Shown in pieces: positions 53,590 through 62,955 of a stretch of 64,000 bases of DNA. The DNA is from Mesostigma viride. Its lineage: Eukaryota; Streptophyta; Mesostigmatophyceae; Mesostigmatales; Mesostigmataceae. The notes beneath the pieces are model-generated. The model searched no databases. It was given only the letters and a program-made list of their open reading frames with translations, and was not told the origin of the DNA. The DNA lies in NCBI GenBank assembly GCA_009746045.1, contig RPFO01000041.1, positions 2,520,613-2,584,612 on the forward strand. Direction: 5' to 3'. The translations under genes were made by a program, and so were the position numbers. The number at the start of each line of letters is the position of its first letter. Within the stretch, counting starts at the first letter, position 1.

Positions 53590-56500
53590 CTAGAGATGGT
53601 GCAGGTTTTTGTACTCCCTCAAGAGGCGACTACACCCATCTAACTCCGACTCGGAGTACCATACTCTATCTACCTCCCCACGGGCATACAACCACTTAAC
53701 CTTGTACTGGCGTTGAGTACCGCGGCCCCTTTTTACATCTCTGTGGGCCACGATACTCTCTACCTCATCCTCTACTTCACCAGTGTCAGGGTTATGTTCC
53801 AAGGGAGCAGGAGCTAACTCTCTACCAGCAAACGTACTCTGATGATACAGTTTGAGCTGACTCCTATGGAAAGAGCGAGAGTGGGTCTGCCAAGAGGAGG
53901 GAATATCTATTTCATAGAGGAAATTGCCTACTCTAGAAAGCACACGGAAAGGGCCAAGGAAAGCGGGCCTAAGCTTCACCTTCAGCTCCGCCTCAAACTT
54001 ATGGGCGAAGCGCCCCACACGAGGGCCTTCTACCAATACGAGGTCGCCTACTTCTATCTCTGGGGCCCTTCTATCCAGTGAGGAACGCAGCCTATCTAAG
54101 TATTTGGCCTGTGCCTTGTGGTATCCTGCGATGGCCTGGTCATGAGCGTTTTTCATCTTAGACAGCAATTCATGAACACCAGCAATCGTTTCACGAGACA
54201 CAGTATCCTTATCACGGAGAGGACTAGCTAAAAGAGAGGTGGGGGTTAAGGGTTGACGACCAGTGTCAAGGAAGAAAGGGGTCAATCCATGCGCAGCTTG
54301 AGGACAGTTGTTCAAAGAAAATTCAACCAAACATAGGTAATCTTCCCAGTCACTACCAGACCCATTTACATAATGTCTGAGGGCTTCTTCTACCACTCTA
54401 TTTAAACGCTCTACTAGGTGTGAGGAGGAGGAATGGTACGCAGTGCCAAACGTCACTTTAGTACCAATAGCAGCAAAGAACTCTGTCCAAAAGTCTGAGG
54501 TAAACAACTTGTCCTTATCAGAGATAAACTGCCTGCTCAACCCATGGTAACGATAAACATTCTGAAGGTACAGCTGGGCACAGTCACGAGCAGTAAGCTC
54601 CAAGGGACAAGGGACAAGATGACAACGTCTAGTAAGGCGGTCTACAAACACGAGGATCTGCGCATTGCCTTTAGGATTCTTTTTAAAGGGACCCACAAAA
54701 TCCATCATAATGGAATCCCAAGGCATTATAGGATCAGGGAGGGTACGAGGTTCTGCTATCTGACCCACATTACTAGGTTTCATTTCCTGGCATGACTGAC
54801 ATGTCCTAACATATTCATCCACATCACTGAGGAGGGAGGGCCAGAAGTATGAACGGGTTACCAAATCCCGCACACGCTTCCCGCCCTGGTGAGCAGCTAG
54901 ATCATGTAACTCAAACAACAAGGAGGAGCGGCAAATCGGAGGAACATACAAACGCCATTGCGGAGGATCATCCTTTAACAGCACATACAAGAAGCCACCC
55001 ACAAACTTGCACGGGTACTTCCCAAATTTTTGAGGGTGTGAGGAGATTGCGGTCAAGGCTTCCGGCTCAGTGGCCGTAAATCTACTGATGAGACGCTCTA
55101 AATCCGACGTAGGATTGGCTACCGAGGTATCTACAGAGGGTTTGAACAAGTCACCCACAGCTTTACCGAAAAGGAGGGGTGGACCAGAAGGAACAACATT
55201 ACCATACGACTTCCCAGCCCTAGTGGAAACATGACTTAGGGGACAAGAAATAATTTTATTAGTATCCTCCCCCTCCCCCAAGGTGACAGGTGTGCCCTCA
55301 CACCGCAGAGAAAGGCCTACATGGGAGAGGAGATCGGGAAAACGGACAGAGGTATGGAAAAGGTAGGTATACTGCCCGTCATCAGGGACGTCACCATAGG
55401 GGAAAACACCAAGAGGAGTAGGAACGAGGGTGGTAGTGAGGACATCTAGATCCTCGAAAAAGGAATAGTCAGGACGTCGGGATAAAGCATCAGGGACTAT
55501 ATTATCTACGCCCTTGACGTATTGCAATTTAAATGGGGCGAATTGCGCAAGGAATTCCATCCACCGCGCTTGCCGAGGAGTGAGGTTAGGTTGTGACAGG
55601 AGGTGAATCAGAGGACGATGGTCGGTTTGAATAATCAACCGGTAAGGGTCAGCATCACAAGGTTCGCAGATACAGACATCGAACTGGGCCCCTTTGAGGA
55701 AATGTTGCCAAGAGTGACAGCAATATACCACAGCTAATAACTCTTGTTGATGAACTGGGTAGTTGCGTTCAGCAGGTAACATAGTCCTAGAGATGTATTC
55801 GATGGGTTGCAAACCATGACCCTGGTCTTGGAGGAGAACACCCCCAATCGCTACCTTACTAGCGTCAGTAGCTACTACAAATGGTCGTGAGGTATCGGGC
55901 AAGACGAGGACCGGAGGCGAGAGTAAAAGAGACTTGAGGGTTGTAAAAGCTTGTTGGCACTCAAGGCCCCAAACAAAAGGAATATCCTTCTTCAGCAGGT
56001 GGTTAATAGGAGCCGCGATAGTCGCGAACCGAGGAATAAAACGTCGGTAATAGGAGGCAAGACCGAGGAAACTGCGTACACTTTTGACATCCGTAGGCAC
56101 TGGCCAATCCTGGATGGACCTTGTTTTATCAGGATCGGTAGCAACACCTTTATCAGATAGGACGTGACCGAGGAAGGGAACACTACGACCAGACCGCACT
56201 TTAGCTCGCCTAGCCCACAAGGAATTAGCGGCCATAATATCTAGAACCTTTTTGAGGTCCACGAGATGGGTTTCGAAGTCAGGGGAATAAATAAGGATAT
56301 CGTCTAGGTAAGCTTGTGCGCAAGAACGATCATGTTCAGAGATTTGAACCGAGGAAAAAGTGGGATCTTTGAGGTCAGAGGAGACTTGAGGTAGGTGTGA
56401 GGTACCCATGACGGGTCTGAGGATGTCATTCATAAGCATCTGGAAGGAGGAGGGAGAATTGCATAAACCCATTGCCGCAACCCTAAACTGGTAGTGTCCG

Positions 56501-57738
56501 AAAGGAGTGGCAAAGGCAGTTTTGTGGCAATCCTCCGGAGCTATCCGCAACTGCCAAAACCCATCCGCGCAATCAAGGACAGTGAAACAGGAGGAACCCT
56601 TAACTTTATTAAAAATATCGTCTATTCTAGGCAAGGGGTATTTAGATTTTACAGTAATGTCATTCAATTTACGATAATCAGTAACCAAGCGGAACTTGCC
56701 ATTTGGCTTAGGAACTAGCAAAACACCAGCGGAATATGGGGAATTGCTGGGTTCTATTAAACCTGCCTCTAAAAGGTCTACGAGAATCTGCTTTAATTCT
56801 TTAAGCTCTGTAGGGCCCATTCTATACATAGGGGAGTGCGTAGGAACAGCACCATCTTTAATCACAACACGATGCAAAACAGGACGCGGAGGAGGGTATG
56901 AGGGGGTCTTTTCTTCAAAGACCTTAGAGGAATCAATAACAGCCATGTAGCGGGCTAACTCCGTTTTGTCAAACCCTACTCCTATTGCATTGGGTTTATC
57001 AGGATCTATTCCCACATTATTAATAGGTATTTCTTGTATTTCCAATTGGAGGAACATACATAATAAATATCCATTTTCCTTTAGTTCTGCTCGTAATTGA
57101 TCTTTAGTCATTATGACATCAGATATACTACGCCTAGGAGGAGGCTGAGGAGGAGGCGGAGGAGTAATATCCACCAAGGAAAGATTTTCTACCTTATAGT
57201 GTCGTTCAGGCACCCAATAAGAATTGTCAGGGAACCAGATAACCATAGTGTCATAATTAATAGTGATTTTGTGGTCTTGATGCCAATCTAAGCCCAACAA
57301 TATATCCGCAGTCGTTATAGGACCTATGGTCGCCACCAATTTAATCTGGCGACCCTGAATGAGGAGTGGTAAGGATACAGTCCCAGGAGAGTGACTGGTG
57401 CGACCATCAGCATAGTGTACAGTCACTGGAGAGGCATGAGGGGTAGATACTAATCCTAGTCTCCTAACAAGGGCCTCACTTACAAAGGAGCTGGCAGCCC
57501 CACTATCTACGAGGACAGAAACATTGAGGATATCATGAGGACGCAGAAAAGGGTCTACCACGGTAGTAGGAACGGTAAGGCCACCATTTAGAAACATCAA
57601 AGGACGCACACGCAGGGGTGCAGAGGATGCAGCATCCACAGTAGTGACAAAAACAGGTAAACAAAATTTTTCAGGGCTTGGGGTACTAGCTGAGGACCTG
57701 ACCAGGCTACCCCCTGCTGACAGGTCTACTGTTTTCCC
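53590..57738 (-). CDS. Gypsy pol polyprotein with chromodomain
   Basis: The open frame extends upstream of the GTG at 57639 without an ATG to the frameshift site at 57738, so it is made as gag-pol by -1 frameshifting. Numbering from 57639: protease ~38-60 (VLVDSGAASSFV, catalytic D45); RT ~220-450 (YRMGPTELKEL, VTDYRKLNDIT, FTVLDCADGFWQL, AYLDDILIYS) with an unusual ~28-residue Ser/Asp-rich insert just before YLDD; RNase H (FVVATDASKVAIGG, IIQTDHRPLIHL); integrase HHCC (HDLAAHQGGKRV ... CQSCQEM) and catalytic residues in MMDFVGPF, FISDKDKLFT and SSHLVERLNR. At the C-terminus is a chromodomain (VESIVAHRDVKRGRG, YKVKWLYARGEVDRVWYSES) that would direct integration to marked chromatin. Intact. 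TAG at 53590. Confidence 0.95.
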   Translation of the reverse strand, partial: GKTVDLSAGGSLVRSSASTPSPEKFCLPVFVTTVDAASSAPLRVRPLMFLNGGLTVPTTVVDPFLRPHDILNVSVLVDSGAASSFVSEALVRRLGLVSTPHASPVTVHYADGRTSHSPGTVSLPLLIQGRQIKLVATIGPITTADILLGLDWHQDHKITINYDTMVIWFPDNSYWVPERHYKVENLSLVDITPPPPPQPPPRRSISDVIMTKDQLRAELKENGYLLCMFLQLEIQEIPINNVGIDPDKPNAIGVGFDKTELARYMAVIDSSKVFEEKTPSYPPPRPVLHRVVIKDGAVPTHSPMYRMGPTELKELKQILVDLLEAGLIEPSNSPYSAGVLLVPKPNGKFRLVTDYRKLNDITVKSKYPLPRIDDIFNKVKGSSCFTVLDCADGFWQLRIAPEDCHKTAFATPFGHYQFRVAAMGLCNSPSSFQMLMNDILRPVMGTSHLPQVSSDLKDPTFSSVQISEHDRSCAQAYLDDILIYSPDFETHLVDLKKVLDIMAANSLWARRAKVRSGRSVPFLGHVLSDKGVATDPDKTRSIQDWPVPTDVKSVRSFLGLASYYRRFIPRFATIAAPINHLLKKDIPFVWGLECQQAFTTLKSLLLSPPVLVLPDTSRPFVVATDASKVAIGGVLLQDQGHGLQPIEYISRTMLPAERNYPVHQQELLAVVYCCHSWQHFLKGAQFDVCICEPCDADPYRLIIQTDHRPLIHLLSQPNLTPRQARWMEFLAQFAPFKLQYVKGVDNIVPDALSRRPDYSFFEDLDVLTTTLVPTPLGVFPYGDVPDDGQYTYLFHTSVRFPDLLSHVGLSLRCEGTPVTLGEGEDTNKIISCPLSHVSTRAGKSYGNVVPSGPPLLFGKAVGDLFKPSVDTSVANPTSDLERLISRFTATEPEALTAISSHPQKFGKYPCKFVGGFLYVLLKDDPPQWRLYVPPICRSSLLFELHDLAAHQGGKRVRDLVTRSYFWPSLLSDVDEYVRTCQSCQEMKPSNVGQIAEPRTLPDPIMPWDSIMMDFVGPFKKNPKGNAQILVFVDRLTRRCHLVPCPLELTARDCAQLYLQNVYRYHGLSRQFISDKDKLFTSDFWTEFFAAIGTKVTFGTAYHSSSSHLVERLNRVVEEALRHYVNGSGSDWEDYLCLVEFSLNNCPQAAHGLTPFFLDTGRQPLTPTSLLASPLRDKDTVSRETIAGVHELLSKMKNAHDQAIAGYHKAQAKYLDRLRSSLDRRAPEIEVGDLVLVEGPRVGRFAHKFEAELKVKLRPAFLGPFRVLSRVGNFLYEIDIPSSWQTHSRSFHRSQLKLYHQSTFAGRELAPAPLEHNPDTGEVEDEVESIVAHRDVKRGRGTQRQYKVKWLYARGEVDRVWYSESELDGCSRLLREYKNLHHL
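57695..57738 (-). promoter_or_regulatory. -1 ribosomal frameshift signal between gag and pol
   Basis: Gag ends GAG-GGA-AAA-CAG-TAG. The heptamer G-GGA-AAA (57738-57732) is a canonical X-XXY-YYZ slippery site. After a 5-nt spacer (CAGTA), GACCTG (57726-57721) pairs with CAGGTC (57700-57695), and an inner CAGG/CCTG stem with a 6-nt loop lies inside. The pol frame is -1 relative to gag and has no stop through the site. All three required parts are present at the standard spacing. Confidence 0.8.
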
Positions 57739-58080
57739 TCCCCCCCTACATCATCCAAGGGAACGAACCCTGGAGGAAACCCGGGTGAGAAGGCCATTGC
57801 TGGAGAATCACGCGGGTATTGAGAGGGGACGGCATCCTGATCAGAATGGGGATTCACTAAGGAGCCTGTCTGTACAGCATTTAACCGAGAGGGTTGAGGA
57901 GCAGAAGAGGAACGACCAGAGGGTGGGCGAAGGGGAGAGGCCCGCTGAGGAGTACGCGGAGGGCGGGCATTGGGATGAGGGGGGGCTCCAGAAAGAAACT
58001 TGGGGCACTCCCTCTTAAGATGGCCCACCTCATGACAGTGATAACACGTGATGTGAGACACATCCAATGCAGATACATCT
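57726..58080 (-). pseudogene. Gypsy gag C-terminus (zinc knuckle), cut off by an insert
   Basis: Contains CYHCHEVGHLKREC (CX2CX4HX4C nucleocapsid knuckle) and a Pro/Arg/Ser-rich tail ending GGEGKQ at TAG. It is in frame with the gag N-terminal part when the 2340 bp insert and one ATCT are subtracted (2344 bases). The ATG at 58067 is internal to gag and is not its natural start. Confidence 0.88.
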
Positions 58081-60420
58081 GTAACACAAATCGGTTTTCT
58101 CTGAATATAGTTTAATTAACGCATGCGGGAAAGATAAGGCCGCCATGCCTTGGCCTGGATGTGGAAGGCTGTCTGCGACATGGGCTGACTAATTCGATCT
58201 GTACAAAGGGTTTCCTGCTCGCCCGAATTTTCCTTGGATGACCCGGTTGTTTATAAGGGTCGGTGGCTATTAATTAGTGGTCCGAGAAAATTAATTGTAG
58301 GTTTTATACGACTTCACTTGCAAAGATTCGTGTTTGGTTGCACCAGCTGAGGTTAGGTGGGGACCTGTAGGGTCGGCTGGTTGCTTACCGAATCTTTGGC
58401 TGATTTGGGTTATTTAGTGAGTCGTGATTAATTATTGTATAGTGGATTCGGACCGGCCCAAGGGGTCGATGGGCGCGTTTTATGGTTGTCAGTCTTGGGA
58501 ACCTTGTACAACTACCTGTACGGTTAACGCACTAGCCTGGGGGTGCGTGGCCACGCTGTTTGTAGTGGCGTTTTCAGCACTGTTCAGGCCGGTGTGTGAC
58601 GCATGCCGGTGTTAATTAATTTAGGATGATGTCAGCTTGTGTGTCGGCGGGCCATGCCTTAAGCAAGCTAGGCAGGCAATGATCCGCAATTGTTTCTTTC
58701 ACAATGGCGGCAATGGCCGCCTGTGCAAAATTGCACATTCTAGCGCGGGTTGCATCTGTCTTGTAGCCGAGGCAGATGGTGGCACAACCGCTAAGTTGTT
58801 CGACCAAGCATAGTATAGTTGGTCGTGCAACGGAAAGAAAATTTAAATTTACCCCCATGTCGTTTTCCCCGGCTGCGGGTCTTTTTGACATGGGCGAAGG
58901 ATGGGGCGCTACTCCGGCGGTTTGGCCAGCTTCGGCGGAGCTGTTTATAAGGTTCTAAAACAGCTCTAGTGTCACATCGCAGGCTTGCCACCTTGCGATG
59001 GTGCGTGGGACGTGACCTGGACTCAAAAGGTCCCGAACCAGGTTCCTGTCAGCAACGACCTTTTTTTGTCATAAAATATTTTTTGTGGCGGCAGGTCAGT
59101 TGTCCAGCTGCCCCTGCCGAGGAGGGGTGGTTGGGGACAATAGGAGCCGCGCGAGAGTTGCGCTCCGAAGCTAGAAATTTCCCTATTGCGAGACTCGAGT
59201 TGGGGAGGGCGTCTCAGGGAGGCGAGGCTACGCCAGACCTTTGTCGTTTCTTTTTCGTCTCAGCACCTGCTGCGCGGCTCAGTCTATTATGGTGTCGTAA
59301 AACCTCTTTCCTTTTTGGACGGTTCCGGAATTGCGAAATGCTGGCTCTTTTTGAGGGCTTGCTTTTGGGGTGGTCACCGGCTTGTGTCGCATTGTAACCA
59401 GCGGGCCCCTGCGGGGGTTAATATAGCCTAGCGCGGGCTGAGTCGCCATTTAAGATGTTGCGACACGCTCTTTCGCGCACGGTGGTCATGAGTTTAATCG
59501 GCGCAATGGGGTTGGCGCCAGGGGGGGGTAATTGGGTGGAGGCTTCTTGCTTCCGCGTGCGGATTGAGAAACCTTAAGGCCACTGTTAACTGCTGCATTT
59601 GTGGCAGGGCTCCACTTATTGTATTCAATCAAATGCTGGTCTTCTTGGGAGCTGAGTGATCTTAATCGGTTTTCTCTGAATATAGTTTAATTAACGCATG
59701 CGGGAAAGATAAGGCCGCCATGCCTTGGCCTGGATGTGGAAGGCTGTCTGCGACATGGGCTGACTAATTCGATCTGTACAAAGGGTTTCCTGCTCGCCCG
59801 AATTTTCCTTGGATGACCCGGTTGTTTATAAGGGTCGGTGGCTATTAATTAGTGGTCCGAGAAAATTAATTGTAGGTTTTATACGACTTCACTTGCAAAG
59901 ATTCGTGTTTGGTTGCACCAGCTGAGGTTAGGTGGGGACCTGTAGGGTCGGCTGGTTGCTTACCGAATCTTTGGCTGATTTGGGTTATTTAGTGAGTCGT
60001 GATTAATTATTGTATAGTGGATTCGGACCGGCCCAAGGGGTCGATGGGCGCGTTTTATGGTTGTCAGTCTTGGGAACCTTGTACAACTACCTGTACGGTT
60101 AACGCACTAGCCTGGGGGTGCGTGGCCACGCTGTTTGTAGTGGCGTTTTCAGCACTGTTCAGGCCGGTGTGTGACGCATGCCGGTGTTAATTAATTTAGG
60201 ATGATGTCAGCTTGTGTGTCGGCGGGCCATGCCTTAAGCAAGCTAGGCAGGCAATGATCCGCAATTGTTTCTTTCCCCTCCCTCCCACCCTGGAGGCTTC
60301 TTGCTTCCGCGTGCGGATTGAGAAACCTTAAGGCCACTGTTAACTGCTGCATTTGTGGCAGGGCTCCACTTATTGTATTCAATCAAATGCTGGTCTTCTT
60401 GGGAGCTGAGTGATCTTAAT
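58081..60420. mobile_element. Tandem-dimer insertion inside gypsy gag
   Basis: 2340 bp flanked by ATCT (58077-58080 and 60421-60424). After an 11 bp leader (GTAACACAAAT), unit A (58092-59666, 1575 bp) and unit B (59667-60420, 754 bp) both begin CGGTTTTCTCTGAATATAG and both end GCTGAGTGATCTTAAT. Unit B lacks an inner block equivalent to about 58701-59535, replaced by ~14 bp of CCCTCCCTCCCACC. No domain is encoded; a 63-codon frame occurs identically in both units (58424-58615 and 59999-60190). No terminal inverted repeat or Helitron end seen. Class unknown, but the layout parallels the dimer at 26451-28411. Confidence 0.8.
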
Positions 60421-61755
60421 ATCTAATTCTTCTACATATGCCTCTTCTTCTTCAGGGGTGAGGACAAGGTTATGGACCCTAGTACGGACAGGAGCAGGAG
60501 CATACATAAAATCAGCAACACGGAGGAGATGGGTACGAACCGCAGCCAGAGGAAGGTCGCGAAAACGATAAGCAGAAAACTGTTTCTTAACTTCACGCAA
60601 GAGGTTTTTATTAAGACCTTGCAAGAAGCGAGCACGGACTTCCGCACCCGAGAGGTCTCGAATGCGTACCATCTGGGCATCAAATTCGCGTTGATATTCC
60701 CTATAAGTTTTATTGCCTTGCTCAAGGGATCCAAAGCTAAGGCGTTCTTGCCAATCAGCGTCTGGAGGCACTACATGATTTTCCAATCTCCTAAACAATT
60801 CTGCTACTGAGTTAGGGTATGCATGTGACGCGAGGGACTCACATTGAATAAGGGTGACAAGGGCAGGGGCCACACACGTGGTAAGGTAATGAGGGACAAG
60901 AACAACATCAGGGAGTTTCCACCTATAATACTGTTCCCAAGAGGCCGTCTGCTGAGTGAGGAGCATAAGAAAGGTGAAAAACTGCTGAGGAGTGGAACTG
61001 GTATCTAACTTAGGCACACTAGTAAAGGTGGGAAGGGGAGGGGGCTTAGATGCACGAGAAGGATCAGTTTTATCCATCGGCCCACTCTTTTCCACAGGCA
61101 CATACTCAGGCAGTAACCAATTATGAGGAGCAGGATAGGTCTTAGGAAGAGGACGTGAGGGCGCCACAGAGTCAGGTTGGTGACCCGAGGTGTGAGGAAC
61201 AGTATAGGCTTCTCTCATTGTGGAATAGGAAAAATGATCATAGTTTTTATCATGGAGAGGCATGGTGCTAAAATCCTGATTAATCTCTAATTCTGCTACA
61301 CGCGACGGGAATTGGGCTGCTTCATAGGCCGTATCAGGGTATGCCCAGGAAGCAGGAGGATGTGTAGGAATGGCAGTAGGATACCCAGTAGGGCCCACAG
61401 GAGCGAGACTACGTACACCACGAGGGGCTGACACCTGAGGAGCCTGAGAGGGTACAGACACAGAGGGATTCCCAGCATTACCAGGAGGAATAGCAGAGGA
61501 TGGGGCAGTAGCCCTAGTACGCGCCTCAAACGTAGGAGGAGGAATAATAGGTGAACGGTGAAAGGACGGAGTAGAGGGAGTACTGTCAGAACGTACACTC
61601 TGAGACGGAGGAGTCAAGTGATGGACAGTGTCCAAGGAATCACGTCTATTACCCATAGCCAACTGAGGAGTACCAGGATTAACACCAGGAGTAACACCTG
61701 AGGAACGTTGGTTAATGGGAGACATACCCCCACCAAGAGACGGTTGAGAGGACAT
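60421..61755 (-). pseudogene. Gypsy gag N-terminal and capsid region
   Basis: ATG at 61755 (MSSQPSLGGGMSPINQRSSG). A Ser/Pro/Thr-rich first ~220 residues are followed by a retrotransposon gag (capsid) domain: TPQQFFTFLMLLTQQTASW, WQERLSFGSLEQGNKTYREY, FDAQMVRIRDLSG, ARFLQGLNKNLLREVKKQFS, the usual RxxFLxGLxxxLR pattern. It ends at the insertion after EEAYVEELD; the last 12 codons before the present stop belong to the insert. As written the knuckle is lost, so assembly would fail without excision or another helper. Confidence 0.9.
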
Positions 61756-61782
61756 GTTTGAGGTGCAAAGGAAAGAAATACA

Positions 61783-62437
61783 CTGGACGAGGAAAAGTTA
61801 ACAAGCTGAACAAGGATAAGACAAAAATCTGGTCAAGGACCGAACAAAAATCTGACCACAACTAAAATAAAATCAGATCAAGGATAAAAGAAAATCAGGT
61901 CAAAAAGAAAATAAATTCAGGTCAAATGGGGCATGACCAAAAAACAAAGGGAAGTGGCATCCACTTTAGCAAGGTAAAAGGAAAGAACAATCTAGCTCAC
62001 TCCTTCTTGGTCACGGTGATTGACAAGGAACCAAATTCCACGGTAAGAGGGGTTTCAATAGAGGAGGAAGAAGACCCACGTTCACGGGTAGGAGAAGGTA
62101 AAGGAGTAAGGAAGCTGTCAGGGATATGAGGAGGAGAAATATCTGCAGTGGGAATTTCAGGAGGAGGACGTGTAGGGCGAGAATGGAGTCCTATGTCGGT
62201 TTGACTATACCAAAGGCAAAACTGTTGTGCTTCTTCAAAGAGGTGAAACTTCCTATATCTAAGAACAGGAACAGAGGAATTATTAATCACGGAACGGGCA
62301 TCAGCCCAAGAAAGGAAAATACAAGACCAAGAAGAGGTGATGACCGCATAGTATTTAGCACGGCTATTATTACTAGAGGAACTGGAACGAGGACGGTTAG
62401 AAAAACGCTGGCGCCCAGCACCCTGCATGGTACGTAC
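61783..62437 (-). promoter_or_regulatory. Possible leader intron spanning the small ORF
   Basis: In element sense AAG|GTACGT at 62437 is a strong splice donor 9 bases ahead of the small ORF's ATG. TTTTCCTCGTCCAG ends at 61783, a plausible acceptor 28 bases before the gag ATG. Splicing would remove the small ORF and bring gag near the cap. Sequence fit only; no branch point was assessed. Confidence 0.3.
61997..62428 (-). CDS. Hybrid-binding-domain (RNase H1-N/viroplasmin-like) ORF of the gypsy element
   Basis: 143 codons from ATG at 62428, upstream of gag and in another frame. After a basic Ser-rich lead, residues ~24-75 read KYYAVITSSWSCIFLSWADA, then YRKFHLFEEAQQFCLWY. This fits the fold seen at the N-terminus of RNase H1 and in caulimovirus viroplasmin (KYYAVxxG...GIYxSWxE...YKxFxxxEEAxxFL), which binds RNA-DNA hybrids. 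The tail is Pro/Ser-rich. A role in reverse transcription or RNA translation and packaging can be imagined from those families but is inference. The position upstream of gag is unusual. Confidence 0.65.
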   Translation of the reverse strand: MQGAGRQRFSNRPRSSSSSNNSRAKYYAVITSSWSCIFLSWADARSVINNSSVPVLRYRKFHLFEEAQQFCLWYSQTDIGLHSRPTRPPPEIPTADISPPHIPDSFLTPLPSPTRERGSSSSSIETPLTVEFGSLSITVTKKE

Positions 62438-62942
62438 CTTGTTTAGGTGACTCTGAGGGACTAGACTTTACAGTAGGTGTAGGCTCGGCTGTCGTTGCCG
62501 GATCTGAAGGCAGAATCCAGAAAGTAGACGAGGAAGCCAGCACCGGTTTGTATGTGAGCAGGCGGCTCAAGGCTCTGCACGAGAAATCATCTAAAGAAAC
62601 GCAGCAGCAAGCACGGAAAAGAGGTGGAGTCTTCCGAGACGCTAATCGTCTCGCTAACCGGCACAACGGAACCGGCCAACCCACTATCTAACGTCAAACA
62701 GCACCCAGCAAGGAAATGCACACACAGAAGGAAGAGGAAAAGAAACTATCTACGTGAGGAGTTATCCGCTTTGAGCAGGTCTAACTTCTAAGCAGGGCGT
62801 GTCCCGGATCGGGCAGCACTACCCCCCTAGCTTGCAGGCGACCCGCCCCTTACCTGTCGAGAGGATGTCTTCTTCTGTGCCCTGGCCGCGGAAGGCCTCT
62901 GGCGTATAGTGCTGCAAGGGAGCTTCGTCGCGTCTACCTAAA
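62438..62942 (-). other. Gypsy 5' leader
   Basis: Untranslated region between the primer site and the small ORF. A 96-codon frame (62684-62397) crosses it with no known domain and ends past the candidate splice donor. Confidence 0.5.
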
Positions 62943-62954
62943 CCTCCGCTACCA
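62943..62954 (-). promoter_or_regulatory. Gypsy primer binding site (initiator-Met tRNA type)
   Basis: One base inside the 5' LTR, in element sense TGGTAGCGGAGG, close to the animal/fungal-type tRNA-iMet site TGGTAGCAGAGG and one base from the copia site in this window. Confidence 0.75.
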
Positions 62955-62955
62955 T

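Noticed and set aside
58424-60190. Identical 63-codon frames as a small gene
   Set aside because: They are identical because the two dimer units are near-identical; no domain and no sign of selection.
26451-60420. Helitron identity for the two tandem-dimer inserts
   Set aside because: Tandem units fit Helitron read-through, but neither has a 5' TC with 3' hairpin-CTRR end, nor an A/T insertion without duplication (the gag insert has ATCT).
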